Positions 16,796-26,845 of a DNA stretch of 64,000 nt are shown here, in pieces. The notes under the pieces were generated by a model. The model saw nothing but the letters and a program-made list of their open reading frames with translations. It did not search any database and was not told the DNA's origin. The position numbers and the translations under genes are program-made. Source of the DNA: Streptomyces sp. TLI_146. Its GTDB lineage: Bacteria > Actinomycetota > Actinomycetes > Streptomycetales > Streptomycetaceae. How positions within the stretch are numbered: position 1 is the first letter of the stretch; each line of letters begins with the position of its first letter. The stretch spans positions 3,100,001-3,164,000 of the forward strand of contig NZ_PJMX01000001.1 of assembly GCF_002846415.1 (NCBI RefSeq), read 5' to 3'.

Positions 16796-18049
16796 CTAGA
16801 CCTGCGGCCGCAGCCGGGCGGAGTTCAGTTTGCTCTGCCCGGCCTTCAGGTCGGCCTGGAGCACGCTGCCCTTGCGCCACTTGTCCCAGTCCACGTTCCA
16901 GTCGCCGAAGCCGTTGTCGAAGGGCGTCATGTCCTCGCCGATGCTGTTGACGACCTTGACGATGTCGCCCTCGGTCACGTTCTCGTAGAACCAGGCGGCG
17001 TTCCCGGTGGACATGCCCGTACAGCCGTGGCTGACGTTCTCGGAGCCCTGCGAGCCCACCGACCAGGGCGCCGCGTGCACGTACTCGCCGCTCCAGGTGA
17101 CCCTCGTCGCGTAGTAGACCGGCAGGTCGTACGCGTCGGCGCTGCTGGAGGAGATACCGACGGTCTCCCCGCGCATCCGTACGAAGTACTGCTTGCCCAG
17201 CACCACCTTGACGCCGTTTCGGGTGGAAAAGCCCGGCTTTCCGGTGGTCACCGGAATGGTATTGATCACTTCTCCGTTGCGTTTGACCGTCATGTAGTGC
17301 GAGGACGCGTCCGTGATGGCCTCGATGCGGTCGCCCGTGGTGATCTTCAGGGGGTGCGCGGGGCCGCCGTACAGCTTGTCCGCGATCCTGACGCCCTCCA
17401 GGCGCGAGGAGGCCCTGATGGTCGCGTTGGTGGGCCAGTACTCCTTGGGCCGGTAGTGCAGCGTCTTGTCGTCGACCCAGTACCAGGCGCCCTCCACCGA
17501 GGGCGTGGACTCGACCTTCAGGGCGCGTTCGACGATCGCCCGGGCCGCCTTGTCCTTGACCGGCTTGCTCAGCTCCGCCGTGATGGGCTGCCCGACGCCG
17601 TACTTGCCCGCGTCCGGGCCGAATTCGACCTTCACGACGTCTTTGGGCGCGCTCGTGTCGAACGTCAGCGTACGGCGCCCTGGAGCCCCGTCCGAGTCCT
17701 CCGTGGAGACCACCACCGTGTAGTGGGTGCCCGCGACCAGCGGGGCCGTGGAGTGCCAGCGGTTCCCGTCGCCGTCCAGCTCGCCCGCCAGATACCGCCC
17801 CGCGGCGTCCAGGGCCATCACGTCCGTGATGCGCCCGCGGCCGCCCCTGGCGGTGATCTCCAGGGGCCGGTCCGGATCCGCCTTCGCGCTGCCCGCCGGG
17901 CCGTTGTACGCGATCTGGCCGGCCGCGTCGTACGGCTTGGCCGAGAGCGGGTTGCTGTCGGAGCGGCCGCACGCGCCGGCGCCCGCCCCGAGGGCAATGA
18001 CCAGCAGGGTGCAGCTCAGGACGGTACGGCTACGCGGTGCGTGACTCAT
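16796..18049 (-). CDS. L,D-transpeptidase lipoprotein (Ig-like + YkuD)
   Basis: Cell-wall crosslinking enzyme of 417 residues that makes 3-3 peptidoglycan bonds and is usually carbapenem-sensitive. A lipobox (LGAGAGACG) follows the signal peptide. Residues 40-240 hold two Ig-like domains (beginning DRPLEITARGGRGRITDV). The catalytic YkuD domain has SVGSQGSENVSHGCTGMS with the nucleophile Cys. The architecture matches mycobacterial LdtMt2-like enzymes. The ATG at 18049 is preferred over GTG at 18055; neither has a strong ribosome site. It follows ctaF on the same strand, separated by a strong hairpin. Confidence 0.92.
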   Translation of the reverse strand: MSHAPRSRTVLSCTLLVIALGAGAGACGRSDSNPLSAKPYDAAGQIAYNGPAGSAKADPDRPLEITARGGRGRITDVMALDAAGRYLAGELDGDGNRWHSTAPLVAGTHYTVVVSTEDSDGAPGRRTLTFDTSAPKDVVKVEFGPDAGKYGVGQPITAELSKPVKDKAARAIVERALKVESTPSVEGAWYWVDDKTLHYRPKEYWPTNATIRASSRLEGVRIADKLYGGPAHPLKITTGDRIEAITDASSHYMTVKRNGEVINTIPVTTGKPGFSTRNGVKVVLGKQYFVRMRGETVGISSSSADAYDLPVYYATRVTWSGEYVHAAPWSVGSQGSENVSHGCTGMSTGNAAWFYENVTEGDIVKVVNSIGEDMTPFDNGFGDWNVDWDKWRKGSVLQADLKAGQSKLNSARLRPQV

Positions 18050-18153
18050 GACCACACGTTATGAAGCGCGGGCGGGTTCGGCGCGCCGGAGGACTGCAAA
18101 CGGGCGGCGCTCCCCCGACGGCCCAACGGGGCCCGCACGGGCCCCGGGTACGC

Positions 18154-18193
18154 GAAAGGGCCCCGCGGCTCGTCGGAGCCGCGGGGCCCTTTC
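18154..18193 (-). terminator. terminator of the ctaCDF operon
   Basis: Perfect 17-bp arms (18154-18170 and 18177-18193) around a 6-nt loop, located 19 bp after the ctaF stop. Confidence 0.8.
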
Positions 18194-18211
18194 ACAGGTA
18201 CGTGCGAGGAC

Positions 18212-18610
18212 CTACTGGTTCTGGTTCTCGCCGCGGTAGTACTCGAACACCCAGCCGTAGATACCGATGAGGATCAGCGGCGCCGAGAAGTACAGCAGCC
18301 ACCAGCCCATCGCGATGGCCAGGAACGCGAGCGCGCCACCGACCGCCAGCGAGAGCGGCTGCCAGCTGTGCGGGGAGAAGAATCCCAGCTCACCGGCGTC
18401 GTCCGCGACATCGGCCTCCTTGTCGTCCTGCGCGCCCGCGTCGACCCGCCGGGCCGTGAAGGCCAGGTAGAAGCCGATCATCACGCTCAGGCCGAAGGCC
18501 ATCACGAGAGCGGTCGCACCGGCCGGCTCCTTCGACCACACGCCGTACACGACGGCCATGATCAGGATGAAGACGGAGAGCCAGAGGAACATCTTGCCCT
18601 GGATCTTCAC
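18212..18610 (-). CDS. ctaF: cytochrome c oxidase subunit IV (actinobacterial)
   Basis: A 132-residue membrane protein with four helices (for example [18 protein letters not shown] and [20 protein letters not shown]). This short subunit is specific to actinobacterial aa3 oxidase and is found bound to CtaD in supercomplex structures. Its GTG start overlaps the ctaD stop (GTGA), so it is coupled to ctaD. The middle has a charged loop ([20 protein letters not shown]), and the C-terminus reads YYRGENQNQ. Confidence 0.93.
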   Translation of the reverse strand: MKIQGKMFLWLSVFILIMAVVYGVWSKEPAGATALVMAFGLSVMIGFYLAFTARRVDAGAQDDKEADVADDAGELGFFSPHSWQPLSLAVGGALAFLAIAMGWWLLYFSAPLILIGIYGWVFEYYRGENQNQ

Positions 18611-20343
18611 TTGCCCGCCTCCTTGCCGCCGGCGAGGGCCTTGCCACCGTGACCGTGGTTCTCGAGCTGGTCGAGGGCCGCGATCTCAGGGTGGTGCAGA
18701 TCGAACGCCGGGGATTCGGAGCGAATACGCGGCAGGGTGAGGAAGTTGTGCCGCGGCGGCGGGCACGACGTCGCCCATTCGAGCGAACGGCCGTAGCCCC
18801 ACGGGTCGTCGACCTCGATCTTCTTGCCGTACTTCGCCGTCTTCCAGACGTTGTACATGAACGGCAGTATCGACAGACCGAGCAGGAACGAGCTGATGGT
18901 CGAGATCGTGTTCAGCGCGGTGAAGCCGTCGGCCGCGAGGTAGTCCGCGTAACGACGCGGCATGCCCTCGGCACCGAGCCAGTGCTGCACCAGGAACGTG
19001 CCGTGGAAGCCCACGAACAGCGTCCAGAAGGTGATCTTGCCCAGGCGCTCGTCCAGCATCTTGCCCGTGAACTTCGGCCACCAGAAGTGGAAGCCGGAGA
19101 ACATCGCGAAGACCACGGTGCCGAAGATGACGTAGTGGAAGTGCGCGACGACGAAGTACGAGTCGGAGACATGGAAGTCCATCGGCGGCGAGGCCAGGAT
19201 GACGCCGGTCAGACCACCGAAGGTGAAGGTGATCAGGAAGCCGACGGCCCAGAGCATCGGTGTCTCGAAGGACAGTGAGCCCTTCCACATCGTGCCGATC
19301 CAGTTGAAGAACTTCACACCGGTTGGCACCGCGATGAGGAACGTCATGAACGAGAAGAACGGCAGGAGCACGCCGCCGGTGACGTACATGTGGTGGGCCC
19401 ACACGGTCACGGAGAGACCGGCGATGGCGATCGTCGCGCCCACCAGGCCCATGTAGCCGAACATCGGCTTTCTGGAGAACACTGGGATGACTTCGGAAAT
19501 GATGCCGAAGAAGGGCAAGGCGATGATGTACACCTCTGGATGGCCGAAGAACCAGAAGAGGTGTTGCCAGAGGAGTGCGCCGCCGTTCTGGGCGTCGAAC
19601 ACATGGGCACCGAACTTGCGGTCCGCCTCCAGGGCGAACAGCGCGGCGGCCAGGACCGGGAACGCCAGCAGGACCAGCACACCGGTCAGCAGGACGTTCC
19701 ACACGAAGATCGGCATCCGGAACATCGTCATGCCGGGCGCGCGCATGCAGATGATCGTGGTGATGAAGTTGACCGAGCCGAGGATCGTGCCGAAGCCGGA
19801 GAAGGCCAGACCCATGATCCACATGTCGGCGCCGACGCCCGGCGAGCGGACCGCGTCCGACAGCGGGGAGTAGGCGAACCAGCCGAAGTCGGCCGCGCCC
19901 TGCGGGGTGAGGAAGCCACCGACCGCGATCAGCGAGCCGAACAGGTAGAGCCAGTAGGCGAACATGTTCAGCCGCGGGAACGCCACGTCGGGCGCGCCGA
20001 TCTGCAGCGGCATGATCCAGTTCGCGAATCCGGCGAACAGCGGCGTCGCGAACATCAGCAGCATGATCGTGCCGTGCATCGTGAACGCCTGGTTGAACTG
20101 CTCGTTCGACATGATCTGCGTGCCGGGACGGGCCAGCTCGGCGCGCATGAAGAGCGCCATCAGGCCGCCGATGCAGAAGAACGCGAACGACGTGACCAGA
20201 TACATCGTGCCGATCGTCTTGTGGTCAGTGGTGGTCAGCCACTTCACGACGACGTTACCCGGCTGCTTGCGCCGGACCGGCAGCTCGTTCTCGTACGAGT
20301 CGTCTGCTGCCGCGGCACCCTGGGATTCGTTGAGGATGCTCAC
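18607..20343 (-). CDS. ctaD: cytochrome c oxidase subunit I
   Basis: Catalytic subunit of the aa3 oxidase, 578 residues, 12 helices, binding heme a and the heme a3-CuB centre. Ligand-bearing motifs are visible: [50 protein letters not shown] and [16 protein letters not shown]. The GTG start at 20343 overlaps the ctaC stop (GTGA) and gives MSILNESQG. The longer reading to 20517 runs inside ctaC and is rejected. It reduces O2 to water with electrons from CtaC and pumps protons. Confidence 0.96.
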   Translation of the reverse strand: MSILNESQGAAAADDSYENELPVRRKQPGNVVVKWLTTTDHKTIGTMYLVTSFAFFCIGGLMALFMRAELARPGTQIMSNEQFNQAFTMHGTIMLLMFATPLFAGFANWIMPLQIGAPDVAFPRLNMFAYWLYLFGSLIAVGGFLTPQGAADFGWFAYSPLSDAVRSPGVGADMWIMGLAFSGFGTILGSVNFITTIICMRAPGMTMFRMPIFVWNVLLTGVLVLLAFPVLAAALFALEADRKFGAHVFDAQNGGALLWQHLFWFFGHPEVYIIALPFFGIISEVIPVFSRKPMFGYMGLVGATIAIAGLSVTVWAHHMYVTGGVLLPFFSFMTFLIAVPTGVKFFNWIGTMWKGSLSFETPMLWAVGFLITFTFGGLTGVILASPPMDFHVSDSYFVVAHFHYVIFGTVVFAMFSGFHFWWPKFTGKMLDERLGKITFWTLFVGFHGTFLVQHWLGAEGMPRRYADYLAADGFTALNTISTISSFLLGLSILPFMYNVWKTAKYGKKIEVDDPWGYGRSLEWATSCPPPRHNFLTLPRIRSESPAFDLHHPEIAALDQLENHGHGGKALAGGKEAGK

Positions 20344-21311
20344 AGTTTGTTCGTCTCCGCGTTCTTGGCGGGGTCGGTCTGAGCGATGCCCGCCGGCACG
20401 TAGCCGGTGTTGCCCTTCGCCGCCAGCTCCTTGAGGTGCTGCTGGTAGCGCTCCGGCGAGACGACCTTCACGTTGAAGAGCATCCGGGAGTGGTCGACAC
20501 CGCACAGCTCGGCGCACTTGCCGAGGAAGGTGCCCTCCTGGGTCGGGGTCACCTCGAAGGAGTTGGTGTGCCCCGGGATGACGTCCTGCTTCATCAGGAA
20601 GGGGACCACCCAGAAGGAGTGGATGACGTCACGGGACGTCAGCACGAAGCGGACCTTCTCGCCCTTGGGCAGCCACAGCGTGGGCCCGGGGTTTCCGGTC
20701 TGCGGGTTCCGCGTGCCGGGGATGCCGACGTCGTAGACGCCGTCGGCGCCGGCCGGGAAGTCCTTGGTGAAGCGGTCCGGAATGGCGGACAGCTCCTTGG
20801 ACTTCACGGCGTCGCCCGTGGCCGGGTTGCCGTCCACGTCCTCGACGTAGTTGAAGCCCCAGCTCCACTGGTAGCCGACCACGTTGACGGTGTGGGCCGG
20901 CTTCGGGGAGAGCTCGAGGAGCTTCGACTCATCACGCGCGGTGAAGTAGAAGAGCACCGAGACGATGATGAGGGGGACGACCGTGTACAGCGCCTCGATG
21001 GGCATGTTGTACCGGGTCTGCGGAGGTACCTCGACCTTGGTGCGGCTGCGCCGGTGGAAGATGACGCTCCACAGGATCAGGCCCCAGACCAGCACGCCCG
21101 TGGCGAGCGCGGCCGCCCACGAACCCTGCCAGAGGGAGAGGATCCGCGGAGCCTCTTCCGTCACCGGGGTGGGCATACCGAGGCGAGGGAAGTCTTTCCA
21201 GTTGTACGAGCAACCGGAGGCGGTAGCCAGGACCAGGCCCGCGGTCAGCACCTGCAGCAGCTTCCGCCGCATCGGGCGCCGCGACGAGCGGTCGGAGCCG
21301 TTGGGACTCAC
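20340..21311 (-). CDS. ctaC: cytochrome c oxidase subunit II
   Basis: CuA-bearing subunit of 323 residues. Residues 14-36 form a lipoprotein signal ([13 protein letters not shown]). Two membrane helices follow (about 70-150), then a cupredoxin domain with the CuA ligands in [14 protein letters not shown] and an upstream His in DVIHSFWVV. It accepts electrons from QcrC and passes them to CtaD. The GTG at 21311 is the likely start; an ATG 13 codons later also fits. First gene of ctaCDF. Confidence 0.95.
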   Translation of the reverse strand: MSPNGSDRSSRRPMRRKLLQVLTAGLVLATASGCSYNWKDFPRLGMPTPVTEEAPRILSLWQGSWAAALATGVLVWGLILWSVIFHRRSRTKVEVPPQTRYNMPIEALYTVVPLIIVSVLFYFTARDESKLLELSPKPAHTVNVVGYQWSWGFNYVEDVDGNPATGDAVKSKELSAIPDRFTKDFPAGADGVYDVGIPGTRNPQTGNPGPTLWLPKGEKVRFVLTSRDVIHSFWVVPFLMKQDVIPGHTNSFEVTPTQEGTFLGKCAELCGVDHSRMLFNVKVVSPERYQQHLKELAAKGNTGYVPAGIAQTDPAKNAETNKL

Positions 21312-21724
21312 GTAGCGCCTTCCCGAGAGTCTCGCCCGCGCCGGCCGGCTACGGCCGTCCGTCTCGCTGGTCGGTCGCCGCCCTGGCCGCGGGCAGGGGT
21401 TTGGATGTTTATGCGGACCAAACCCTACTGGACGCTATTTGGGGTCGCGCGGGGAGGGTGCCCAACGCGCCGCCGGGGCCCCCGAAGGGGTGGAATCCGG
21501 GCCTCCGGTGGGGCATCTGACGGGTTTTTCTGTACGGGTCCACGGAACGCGGTGCGGCAAGGGCACCCCCTTGAGGCGCGCGGGGCTGTGACACCCGCGG
21601 CTCCGCCGCGATGGGGGTCCCCCCTGCTCGAGCGAAGTCGAGAGCTTGGGGGAGCGACCGGCCCACGACGGCCCGCGGCCGACCGACGACCCGGCCAGGC
21701 CTCCCCCCGCGTTAGCGTGGCCGC
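21312..21724. other. 413-bp divergent intergenic region with a dispersed hairpin repeat
   Basis: Lies between ctaC (-) and the desulfurase fusion (+) and should hold both promoters; the 21400-21440 patch is AT-richer than its surroundings. At 21613-21653 there is a GGGGGTCCCCC palindrome joined to a hairpin TCCCCCC...CTCGA-gcgaag-TCGAG...GGGGGA, a well-known Streptomyces intergenic element type. The stretch at 21585-21610 (GCGGGGCTGTGACA, CGGCTCCGCCGCG) is related to the second repeat family seen at 33731 and 43977. No gene seen. Confidence 0.6.
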
Positions 21725-23107
21725 GTGCCCTACTTCGACGCCGCCTCCTCCGCCCCCCTGCACCCCGTGGCCCGCCAGGCCCTCCAGGCCTCGCTCGACG
21801 AGGGCTGGGCCGATCCGGCCCGGCTCTACCGCGAGGGGCGGCGGGCCCGGCTGCTGCTCGACGCGGCCCGGGAGGCCGCGGCCGAGGCGGTCGGCTGCCG
21901 TCCGGACGAGCTCGTGTTCACCACTTCGGGGACACGGGCGGTGCACTCCGGAATTTACGGTTCCCTCGCCGGGCGCCGGCGTGTCGGCCGCCATCTGGTG
22001 GTGTCGGCCGTGGAGCACTCCTCCGTACTGCACGCGGGCGGGGCCCTGGAGGCGGACGGCGGCACGGTGACAGAGGTCCCGGTCGACCGGACCGGGGCGG
22101 TCTCCCCCGCCGCGTACGCCGCCGCGCTGCGCCCCGACACGGCGCTGGCCTGCCTCCAGTCCGCCAACCACGAGGTCGGCACGGTGCAGCCGGTGGGCGA
22201 GGTGGCCGAGGCGTGCCGGGCTGCCGGGGTGCCGCTCCTGGTGGACGCGGCCCAGTCGCTGGCGTGGGGCCCGGTCGAGGAAGGCTGGTCGCTGCTGGCG
22301 GCGAGTGCGCACAAATGGGGCGGCCCGGCGGGCGTGGGCCTGCTCGCGGTCCGCAAGGGCGTCCGGTTCGCCCCGCAAGGCCCCGCCGACGAGCGGGAGT
22401 CGGGCCGCTCCCCCGGCTTCGAGAACATCCCCGCGATCGTGGCGGCGGCCGCGTCGCTGCGGGCGGTACGGGCGGAGGCGGCCGCCGAGGCGGAACGGCT
22501 GCGGGTCCTCGTGGACCGGGTGCGGGCGCGGGTGCCGGAGCTGGTGCCGGACGTGGAGGTGGTCGGGGACCCGGTGCGGCGCCTCCCCCATCTGGTCACC
22601 TTCTCCTGTCTCTATGTCGACGGAGAGACCCTCCTCCACGAACTGGACCGCGAGGGCTTCTCCGTCTCGTCCGGCTCCTCCTGCACGAGCAGCACGCTCA
22701 CGCCGAGCCATGTGCTGCGGGCGATGGGGGTCCTGAGCGAGGGCAACGTCCGGGTCTCGCTCCCGCTCGGCACGGAGTCGTCCGACGTGGACCGCTTCCT
22801 GGCGGTGCTCCCGGGGGTGGTCTCCTCGGTCCGCCAGAAGCTGGGCGCCCCGGCGTCACCCCCCTCCCCCGCCTCCGGCGGCAGCGACCTGACGATCGAC
22901 GCCCTGGGCAAGCGCTGCCCGATTCCGGTGATCGAGCTCGCGAAGGTGATCGGGGATGTGCCGGTGGGCGGAACGGTGACGGTACTGGCCGACGACGAGG
23001 CGGCCCGCCTGGACATCCCGGCGTGGTGCGAGATGCGGGGGCAGGAGTACGTGGGGGAGTCGCGGCGGGAGCGGGGCTCTGCGTATGTGGTGCGGCGGGT
23101 GGGGTGA
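21725..23107 (+). CDS. cysteine desulfurase fused to a TusA/SirA sulfur-carrier domain
   Basis: A 460-residue fusion. Residues 1-375 are a class V cysteine desulfurase: PLP lysine 197 in SAHKWGG, PLP Asp in VDAAQSLAWG and active Cys320 in SVSSGSSCTSS. Residues 388-460 are a TusA-like domain, LTIDALGKRCPIPVIELAK, with the sulfur-accepting Cys398 in the CPxP motif. Sulfur taken from cysteine could pass from Cys320 to Cys398 within one chain, feeding Fe-S clusters or tRNA thiolation. A GTG start at 21725. The Pro/Ser-rich linker (375-388) allows movement. erpA and nadA lie downstream in the region. Confidence 0.92.
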   Translation: MPYFDAASSAPLHPVARQALQASLDEGWADPARLYREGRRARLLLDAAREAAAEAVGCRPDELVFTTSGTRAVHSGIYGSLAGRRRVGRHLVVSAVEHSSVLHAGGALEADGGTVTEVPVDRTGAVSPAAYAAALRPDTALACLQSANHEVGTVQPVGEVAEACRAAGVPLLVDAAQSLAWGPVEEGWSLLAASAHKWGGPAGVGLLAVRKGVRFAPQGPADERESGRSPGFENIPAIVAAAASLRAVRAEAAAEAERLRVLVDRVRARVPELVPDVEVVGDPVRRLPHLVTFSCLYVDGETLLHELDREGFSVSSGSSCTSSTLTPSHVLRAMGVLSEGNVRVSLPLGTESSDVDRFLAVLPGVVSSVRQKLGAPASPPSPASGGSDLTIDALGKRCPIPVIELAKVIGDVPVGGTVTVLADDEAARLDIPAWCEMRGQEYVGESRRERGSAYVVRRVG

Positions 23108-23413
23108 AGCGGGGCGCCCTCCTGCGGCGGCGCGTATGCCTGCGGCGGGCGGGGCGGGGACAGAGCGGCGCGTATGCCTGTGGCGGGGGCGGCGGGGGTT
23201 TTAAGGGGCGCGGGGAACTGCGCGACCAGCCACCGACGGGCCGCAGCCGCGAGACGAGCCGCAAGGGGCTGACCGGAGCGAGCCCGCCGCGCAGCGGCTG
23301 GGGGCGGCCCCACCGCGAAGCGGGCCTCGGAAGGCACGCAGCCCCGCCGCGAAGCGGTCGGGGCTGCGGGAGTGGGGGGTACGGAGTACCCCCCACCGAA
23401 AGGGCGGGCGGGC
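23108..23413. other. convergent intergenic region with one repeat copy and two terminator hairpins
   Basis: A 306-bp gap. One + copy of the 20-nt core repeat lies at 23204-23225. Two hairpins near the kinase end follow: GCAGCCCC/GGGGCTGC (23338-23367) and the perfect 11-bp GTGGGGGGTAC/GTACCCCCCAC around GGA (23372-23396). These probably end transcripts from both sides. No gene seen. Confidence 0.65.
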
Positions 23414-24388
23414 CTAGGCCAGGAACGCCCGAACCTCCGCCGCCGCCTCATCCCCATACGCCTTCGTGAACCGATCCATGAAGTGCCCGCGCCGCAACTG
23501 GTACTCCTGCGTACCCAGCGTCTCGATCACCAGCGTCGCCAGCATGCAGCCCACCTGCGCCGCCCGCTCATGGCCGACGCCCCACGACAGACCGGACAGG
23601 AAGCCCGCGCGGAACGCGTCGCCGACGCCCGTGGGGTCGACCTTCGCCTCCTCCTCCGCGCAGCCGACCTCGATCGGGTCCTCGCCGACCCGCTCGATGC
23701 GCACGCCGCGCGAGCCGAGGGTGGTGACCCGGTAGTCGACCTTCCCCAGGATCTCGGCGTCGCTCCAGCCGGTCTTGGACTCGATGAGCCCCTTCTCGTA
23801 CTCGTTGGAGAAGAGGTACTTCGCGCCCTCCAGCAACGTACGGATGTCGTCGCCGGACATCCGCGCGATCTGCTGCGAGAAGTCCGCCGCGAACGGGATC
23901 CCGCGCGTCTTGCACTCCTCGGTGTGCCGGAGCATCGCCTCGGGGTCGTCGGCGCCGATCAGGACGAGGTCGAGGCCGCCCACGCGCTCGGCCACCGACT
24001 GGAGCTCGATCTGCCGGGCCTCGCTCATCGCGCCGGTGTAGAAGGAGCCGATCTGGTTGTGGTCGGCGTCGGTGGTGCACACGAAACGGGCGGTGTGCAG
24101 CACCTCGGAGATGCGGACCGAGTTCGTGTCCACCCCGTGCCGGTCCAGCCAGGCCCGGTACTCGTCGAAGTCGGAGCCGGCGGCCCCGACGAGGATCGGC
24201 CGGGTGCCGAGCTGGCCCATTCCGAAGCAGATGTTCGCGCCCACACCGCCCCGGCGCACGTCGAGGTTGTCGACGAGGAAGGAGAGGGAGACCGTGTGCA
24301 GCTGATCGGCGACCAGCTGGTCGGCGAATCGGCCGGGGAAGGTCATGAGGTGGTCGGTGGCGATGGAGCCGGTGACTGCGATACGCAC
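23414..24388 (-). CDS. PfkB/ribokinase family carbohydrate (adenosine-type) kinase
   Basis: A 324-residue cytoplasmic kinase. Family marks: N-terminal strand RIAVTGSIATDHLMTFPGRF, then the glycine-rich RRGGVGANICFGMGQLG and the C-terminal anion-hole motif VDPTGVGDAFRAGFLSGL with the catalytic Asp. Length and the N-terminal motif resemble actinobacterial adenosine kinase, but sugar or nucleoside substrates remain possible. The GTG at 24388 has a GGAG site about 10 nt upstream; the ORF extends to 24493 without support. A strong hairpin pair follows the stop. Confidence 0.88.
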   Translation of the reverse strand: MRIAVTGSIATDHLMTFPGRFADQLVADQLHTVSLSFLVDNLDVRRGGVGANICFGMGQLGTRPILVGAAGSDFDEYRAWLDRHGVDTNSVRISEVLHTARFVCTTDADHNQIGSFYTGAMSEARQIELQSVAERVGGLDLVLIGADDPEAMLRHTEECKTRGIPFAADFSQQIARMSGDDIRTLLEGAKYLFSNEYEKGLIESKTGWSDAEILGKVDYRVTTLGSRGVRIERVGEDPIEVGCAEEEAKVDPTGVGDAFRAGFLSGLSWGVGHERAAQVGCMLATLVIETLGTQEYQLRRGHFMDRFTKAYGDEAAAEVRAFLA

Positions 24389-24519
24389 GGCTAGGACACT
24401 CCTGCGTGGAGGACTGTTGACAGTTAACGCTACCGGGTCGCAGCAGCTCCCCTGAAGGGCGGAAACTACCCAATAGTAGGCCTTTTTTCGCATGGTTCCT
24501 GATGCGTACGGTGCGGAAT

Positions 24520-24726
24520 ATGGAAACCATGGAGCAGACCGGAAATGTCATGGCGTCCGAACCGGGCCTCGCGCAGCTGCGCGGCGACTGCGCGCGGATG
24601 GCGCCCCACTGGGTGGTGCCGGCGGAGGCCGGGCCGGCGCCCGTCCCACCGTCCCGCATCCACGGGGTGTCCGTGCCGCCCGACTCGGTCCGGCTGATCG
24701 CCACCATGTCCGAGTACGGCGACTGA
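24520..24726 (+). CDS. small hypothetical protein
   Basis: A 68-residue ORF from ATG 24520 (alternatives 24502 and 24529) with no recognised domain. It has the codon bias of real genes, with G/C third positions, and a patterned end, PPDSVRLIATMSEYGD. No signal peptide or membrane segment. It is divergent from the kinase and 133 bp before the next gene on the same strand. Function unknown; I rate it a likely but unproven gene. Confidence 0.5.
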   Translation: METMEQTGNVMASEPGLAQLRGDCARMAPHWVVPAEAGPAPVPPSRIHGVSVPPDSVRLIATMSEYGD

Positions 24727-24859
24727 GCCGAGCAGAGCGGCCCGGGCGACCGGCCGGGCGACGGGGCAGCGCGCGGAGGGAACCGTGCGCTCCCCCGCTC
24801 CGTCCAAGGCGTGTCCCCCGTAAAGGGGATGCGGGATACGACTGGACAGGAGCGATGCG

Positions 24860-26410
24860 GTGAGCAGCGAGCAGACGCAGGAAGAGTCGCCACAGCGGCG
24901 GACGCGGCGGTCCCCGTTCGTCCTCGCCTCGGTCGCGGCCGCGGTGCTGGTCGCGGGCGGCGGCGGGGCGTACTGGGCATCCACCGCCTCGGGCGGCTCG
25001 GCCGCCGTCGACGGCAAGGCGGGCGCGGGTGGGGACCCCACTCCGCCGCCGCTCGGCCTGGACAGCGGCAGGGAGGGCATCGCGCCCGGCGAACCGGACC
25101 CGAACGGCGTGGTCTACCGCGCCGAGGGGAAGCTTCCCGACGGCCCGGCGAAGGCGGCGGTGTACCGTCCGGGCGGCGGCACGGTCGGCGAGGCCGAGGT
25201 GGCGAAGCTGGCGAAGGCCCTGGGGATCGACGGTCCCCCGCGCCTGGAAGGGGCGCTCTGGAAGGCCGGGATCACCAAGGACGGCGGCGGCCCGGTACTG
25301 ACGGTCAATCAGAAGGCGCCGGGCAGCTGGACGTTCGCCCGGTACGGCACCGGCGGTACGGACAACTGCCCCAAGGGCAGCAAGTGCCCGATGCACACCA
25401 CGGGAACGGACACCTCCACGAGCCCGGCCCAGGGCATCGCGCCCGGTGAGCACGACCCCACGGGGGGCGGCTCCCCGGTGAGCGAGCAGGCCGCGAAGGC
25501 GGCGGCCGCCCCGGTGCTCAAGGCGCTGGGCCAGGACGACGCCAAGCTGACCGCGTCCCAGCTGATGGGCGCGGTCCGGGTGGTGAACGCGGACCCGGTG
25601 ATCGGCGGTCTGCCCACGTACGGCTGGTCGACCGGCGTCCAGGTCGGCCCCGACGGGCAAGTGGTCGGCGGCAGCGGCCAGTTGAAGGCGCCGGAGAAGG
25701 GCGACACATACCCCGTGCTGAGCGCCGAGGAGACGCTGAAGCAGCTGAACGGATCGGGTGGGGGGCGCCCGGCGAGCAAGGACTGCACGGGCCCGGTGCC
25801 GCTGGAGGACCAGCCGCAGGGCGAGCCCACCAAGGGCACGCTGCCGAGCGACCCGCAGCGCAAGCTGCCCAGTGACCCGCAGGGCAACATCCAGCCCTGC
25901 AAGCAGGGCACGCCCTCGACGGTGACCGTGGACAAGGCGGTGTTCGGGCTCTCCGCGCAGTACGTGGACGGGCGGCAGGCGCTCGTACCGTCGTGGCTGT
26001 TCGAGGTGAAGCCGACCGGCGCCACGCAGCCGGTCACCGTCACCGCCCCGGCGCTGGCTCCGCAGTACCTGGCGAAGCCGCCCTCGGCGCCGTCCGGCCC
26101 CGGCACTCCCCTGCCGACGCCGTCCGGCTCGTCACCGACCGGCCACCAGGCCCTGGTCTCGTACGCGCTCGGCCAGGACGGCCGGACGCTTACCGTGACC
26201 TTCTGGGGCGGGGTCTGCGACAGCTACGCGGCGACCGCGGACGAGAGCGGCACGGAGGTCCGGGTCTCGGTGGGCGTCGCACACCACGACCCCAAGAAGA
26301 TCTGCGCCATGATCGCCAAGAAGGAGACGGTCTCGGTGACGCTCCACCAGACGCTGGGTGAGCGTCGGGTGGTGGACGCGGGCACCGGGCAGGAGCTGCC
26401 GAAGGGCTGA
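24860..26410 (+). CDS. membrane-anchored extracytoplasmic hypothetical protein
   Basis: A 516-residue protein with one N-terminal membrane segment after a charged stretch (QRRTRRSPFVLASVAAAVLVAGGGGAYW), so most of the protein is outside the cell. The outer part has small repeated motifs (two EGIAPGEPD/GIAPGEHDP elements and PSDPQ repeats) and Pro/Ser-rich linkers. Four cysteines could form disulfides. No catalytic motif is recognised. The GTG start at 24860 has a GGAG site. A strong two-way hairpin separates it from convergent erpA. Structural or wall-associated roles are possible. Confidence 0.8.
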   Translation: MSSEQTQEESPQRRTRRSPFVLASVAAAVLVAGGGGAYWASTASGGSAAVDGKAGAGGDPTPPPLGLDSGREGIAPGEPDPNGVVYRAEGKLPDGPAKAAVYRPGGGTVGEAEVAKLAKALGIDGPPRLEGALWKAGITKDGGGPVLTVNQKAPGSWTFARYGTGGTDNCPKGSKCPMHTTGTDTSTSPAQGIAPGEHDPTGGGSPVSEQAAKAAAAPVLKALGQDDAKLTASQLMGAVRVVNADPVIGGLPTYGWSTGVQVGPDGQVVGGSGQLKAPEKGDTYPVLSAEETLKQLNGSGGGRPASKDCTGPVPLEDQPQGEPTKGTLPSDPQRKLPSDPQGNIQPCKQGTPSTVTVDKAVFGLSAQYVDGRQALVPSWLFEVKPTGATQPVTVTAPALAPQYLAKPPSAPSGPGTPLPTPSGSSPTGHQALVSYALGQDGRTLTVTFWGGVCDSYAATADESGTEVRVSVGVAHHDPKKICAMIAKKETVSVTLHQTLGERRVVDAGTGQELPKG

Positions 26411-26423
26411 TCCGGTGGACATG

Positions 26424-26463
26424 CGAGGAGGGCGGGCACCTTGTGGGGTGCCCGCCCTCCTCG
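26424..26463. terminator. bidirectional terminator between convergent genes
   Basis: Perfect 17-bp arms (26424-26440 and 26447-26463) around a 6-nt loop, between the + strand membrane protein and - strand erpA. Confidence 0.8.
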
Positions 26464-26488
26464 TACGTACGACGTGTTTCAGCAGTGC

Positions 26489-26845
26489 TTAGCTGAAGGA
26501 GTCGCCGCAGGCGCAGGAGCCCGTCGCGTTCGGGTTGTCGATCGTGAAGCCCTGCTTCTCGATGGTGTCCACGAAGTCGATGGAGGCGCCGCCCAGGTAC
26601 GGGGCGCTCATACGGTCGGTGACGACCTTCACTCCGCCGAAGTCCTTCACGACGTCGCCGTCGAGCGAGCGCTCGTCGAAGAAGAGCTGGTAGCGCAGGC
26701 CGGAGCAGCCGCCGGGCTGGACGGCGACGCGCAGCGCCAGGTCCTCCCGGCCTTCCTGGTCAAGGAGGGCCTTGACCTTGGCCGCGGCGGCGTCGGACAG
26801 GAGGATGCCGTCGCTCACAGTGGTGGTCTCGTCCGATACGGACAT
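26489..26845 (-). CDS. erpA: iron-sulfur cluster insertion protein (HesB/IscA family)
   Basis: A-type Fe-S carrier of 118 residues that delivers clusters to apo-enzymes. The three conserved cysteines are present: one in VQPGGCSGLRYQLFF and two in the C-terminal GSCACGDSFS. The ATG at 26845 has a GGGAGAAG site; the ORF to 27154 would take in the promoter. It is divergent from nadA, whose product is a 4Fe-4S enzyme and a likely client. The N-terminal 12 residues are acidic and variable. Confidence 0.94.
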   Translation of the reverse strand: MSVSDETTTVSDGILLSDAAAAKVKALLDQEGREDLALRVAVQPGGCSGLRYQLFFDERSLDGDVVKDFGGVKVVTDRMSAPYLGGASIDFVDTIEKQGFTIDNPNATGSCACGDSFS

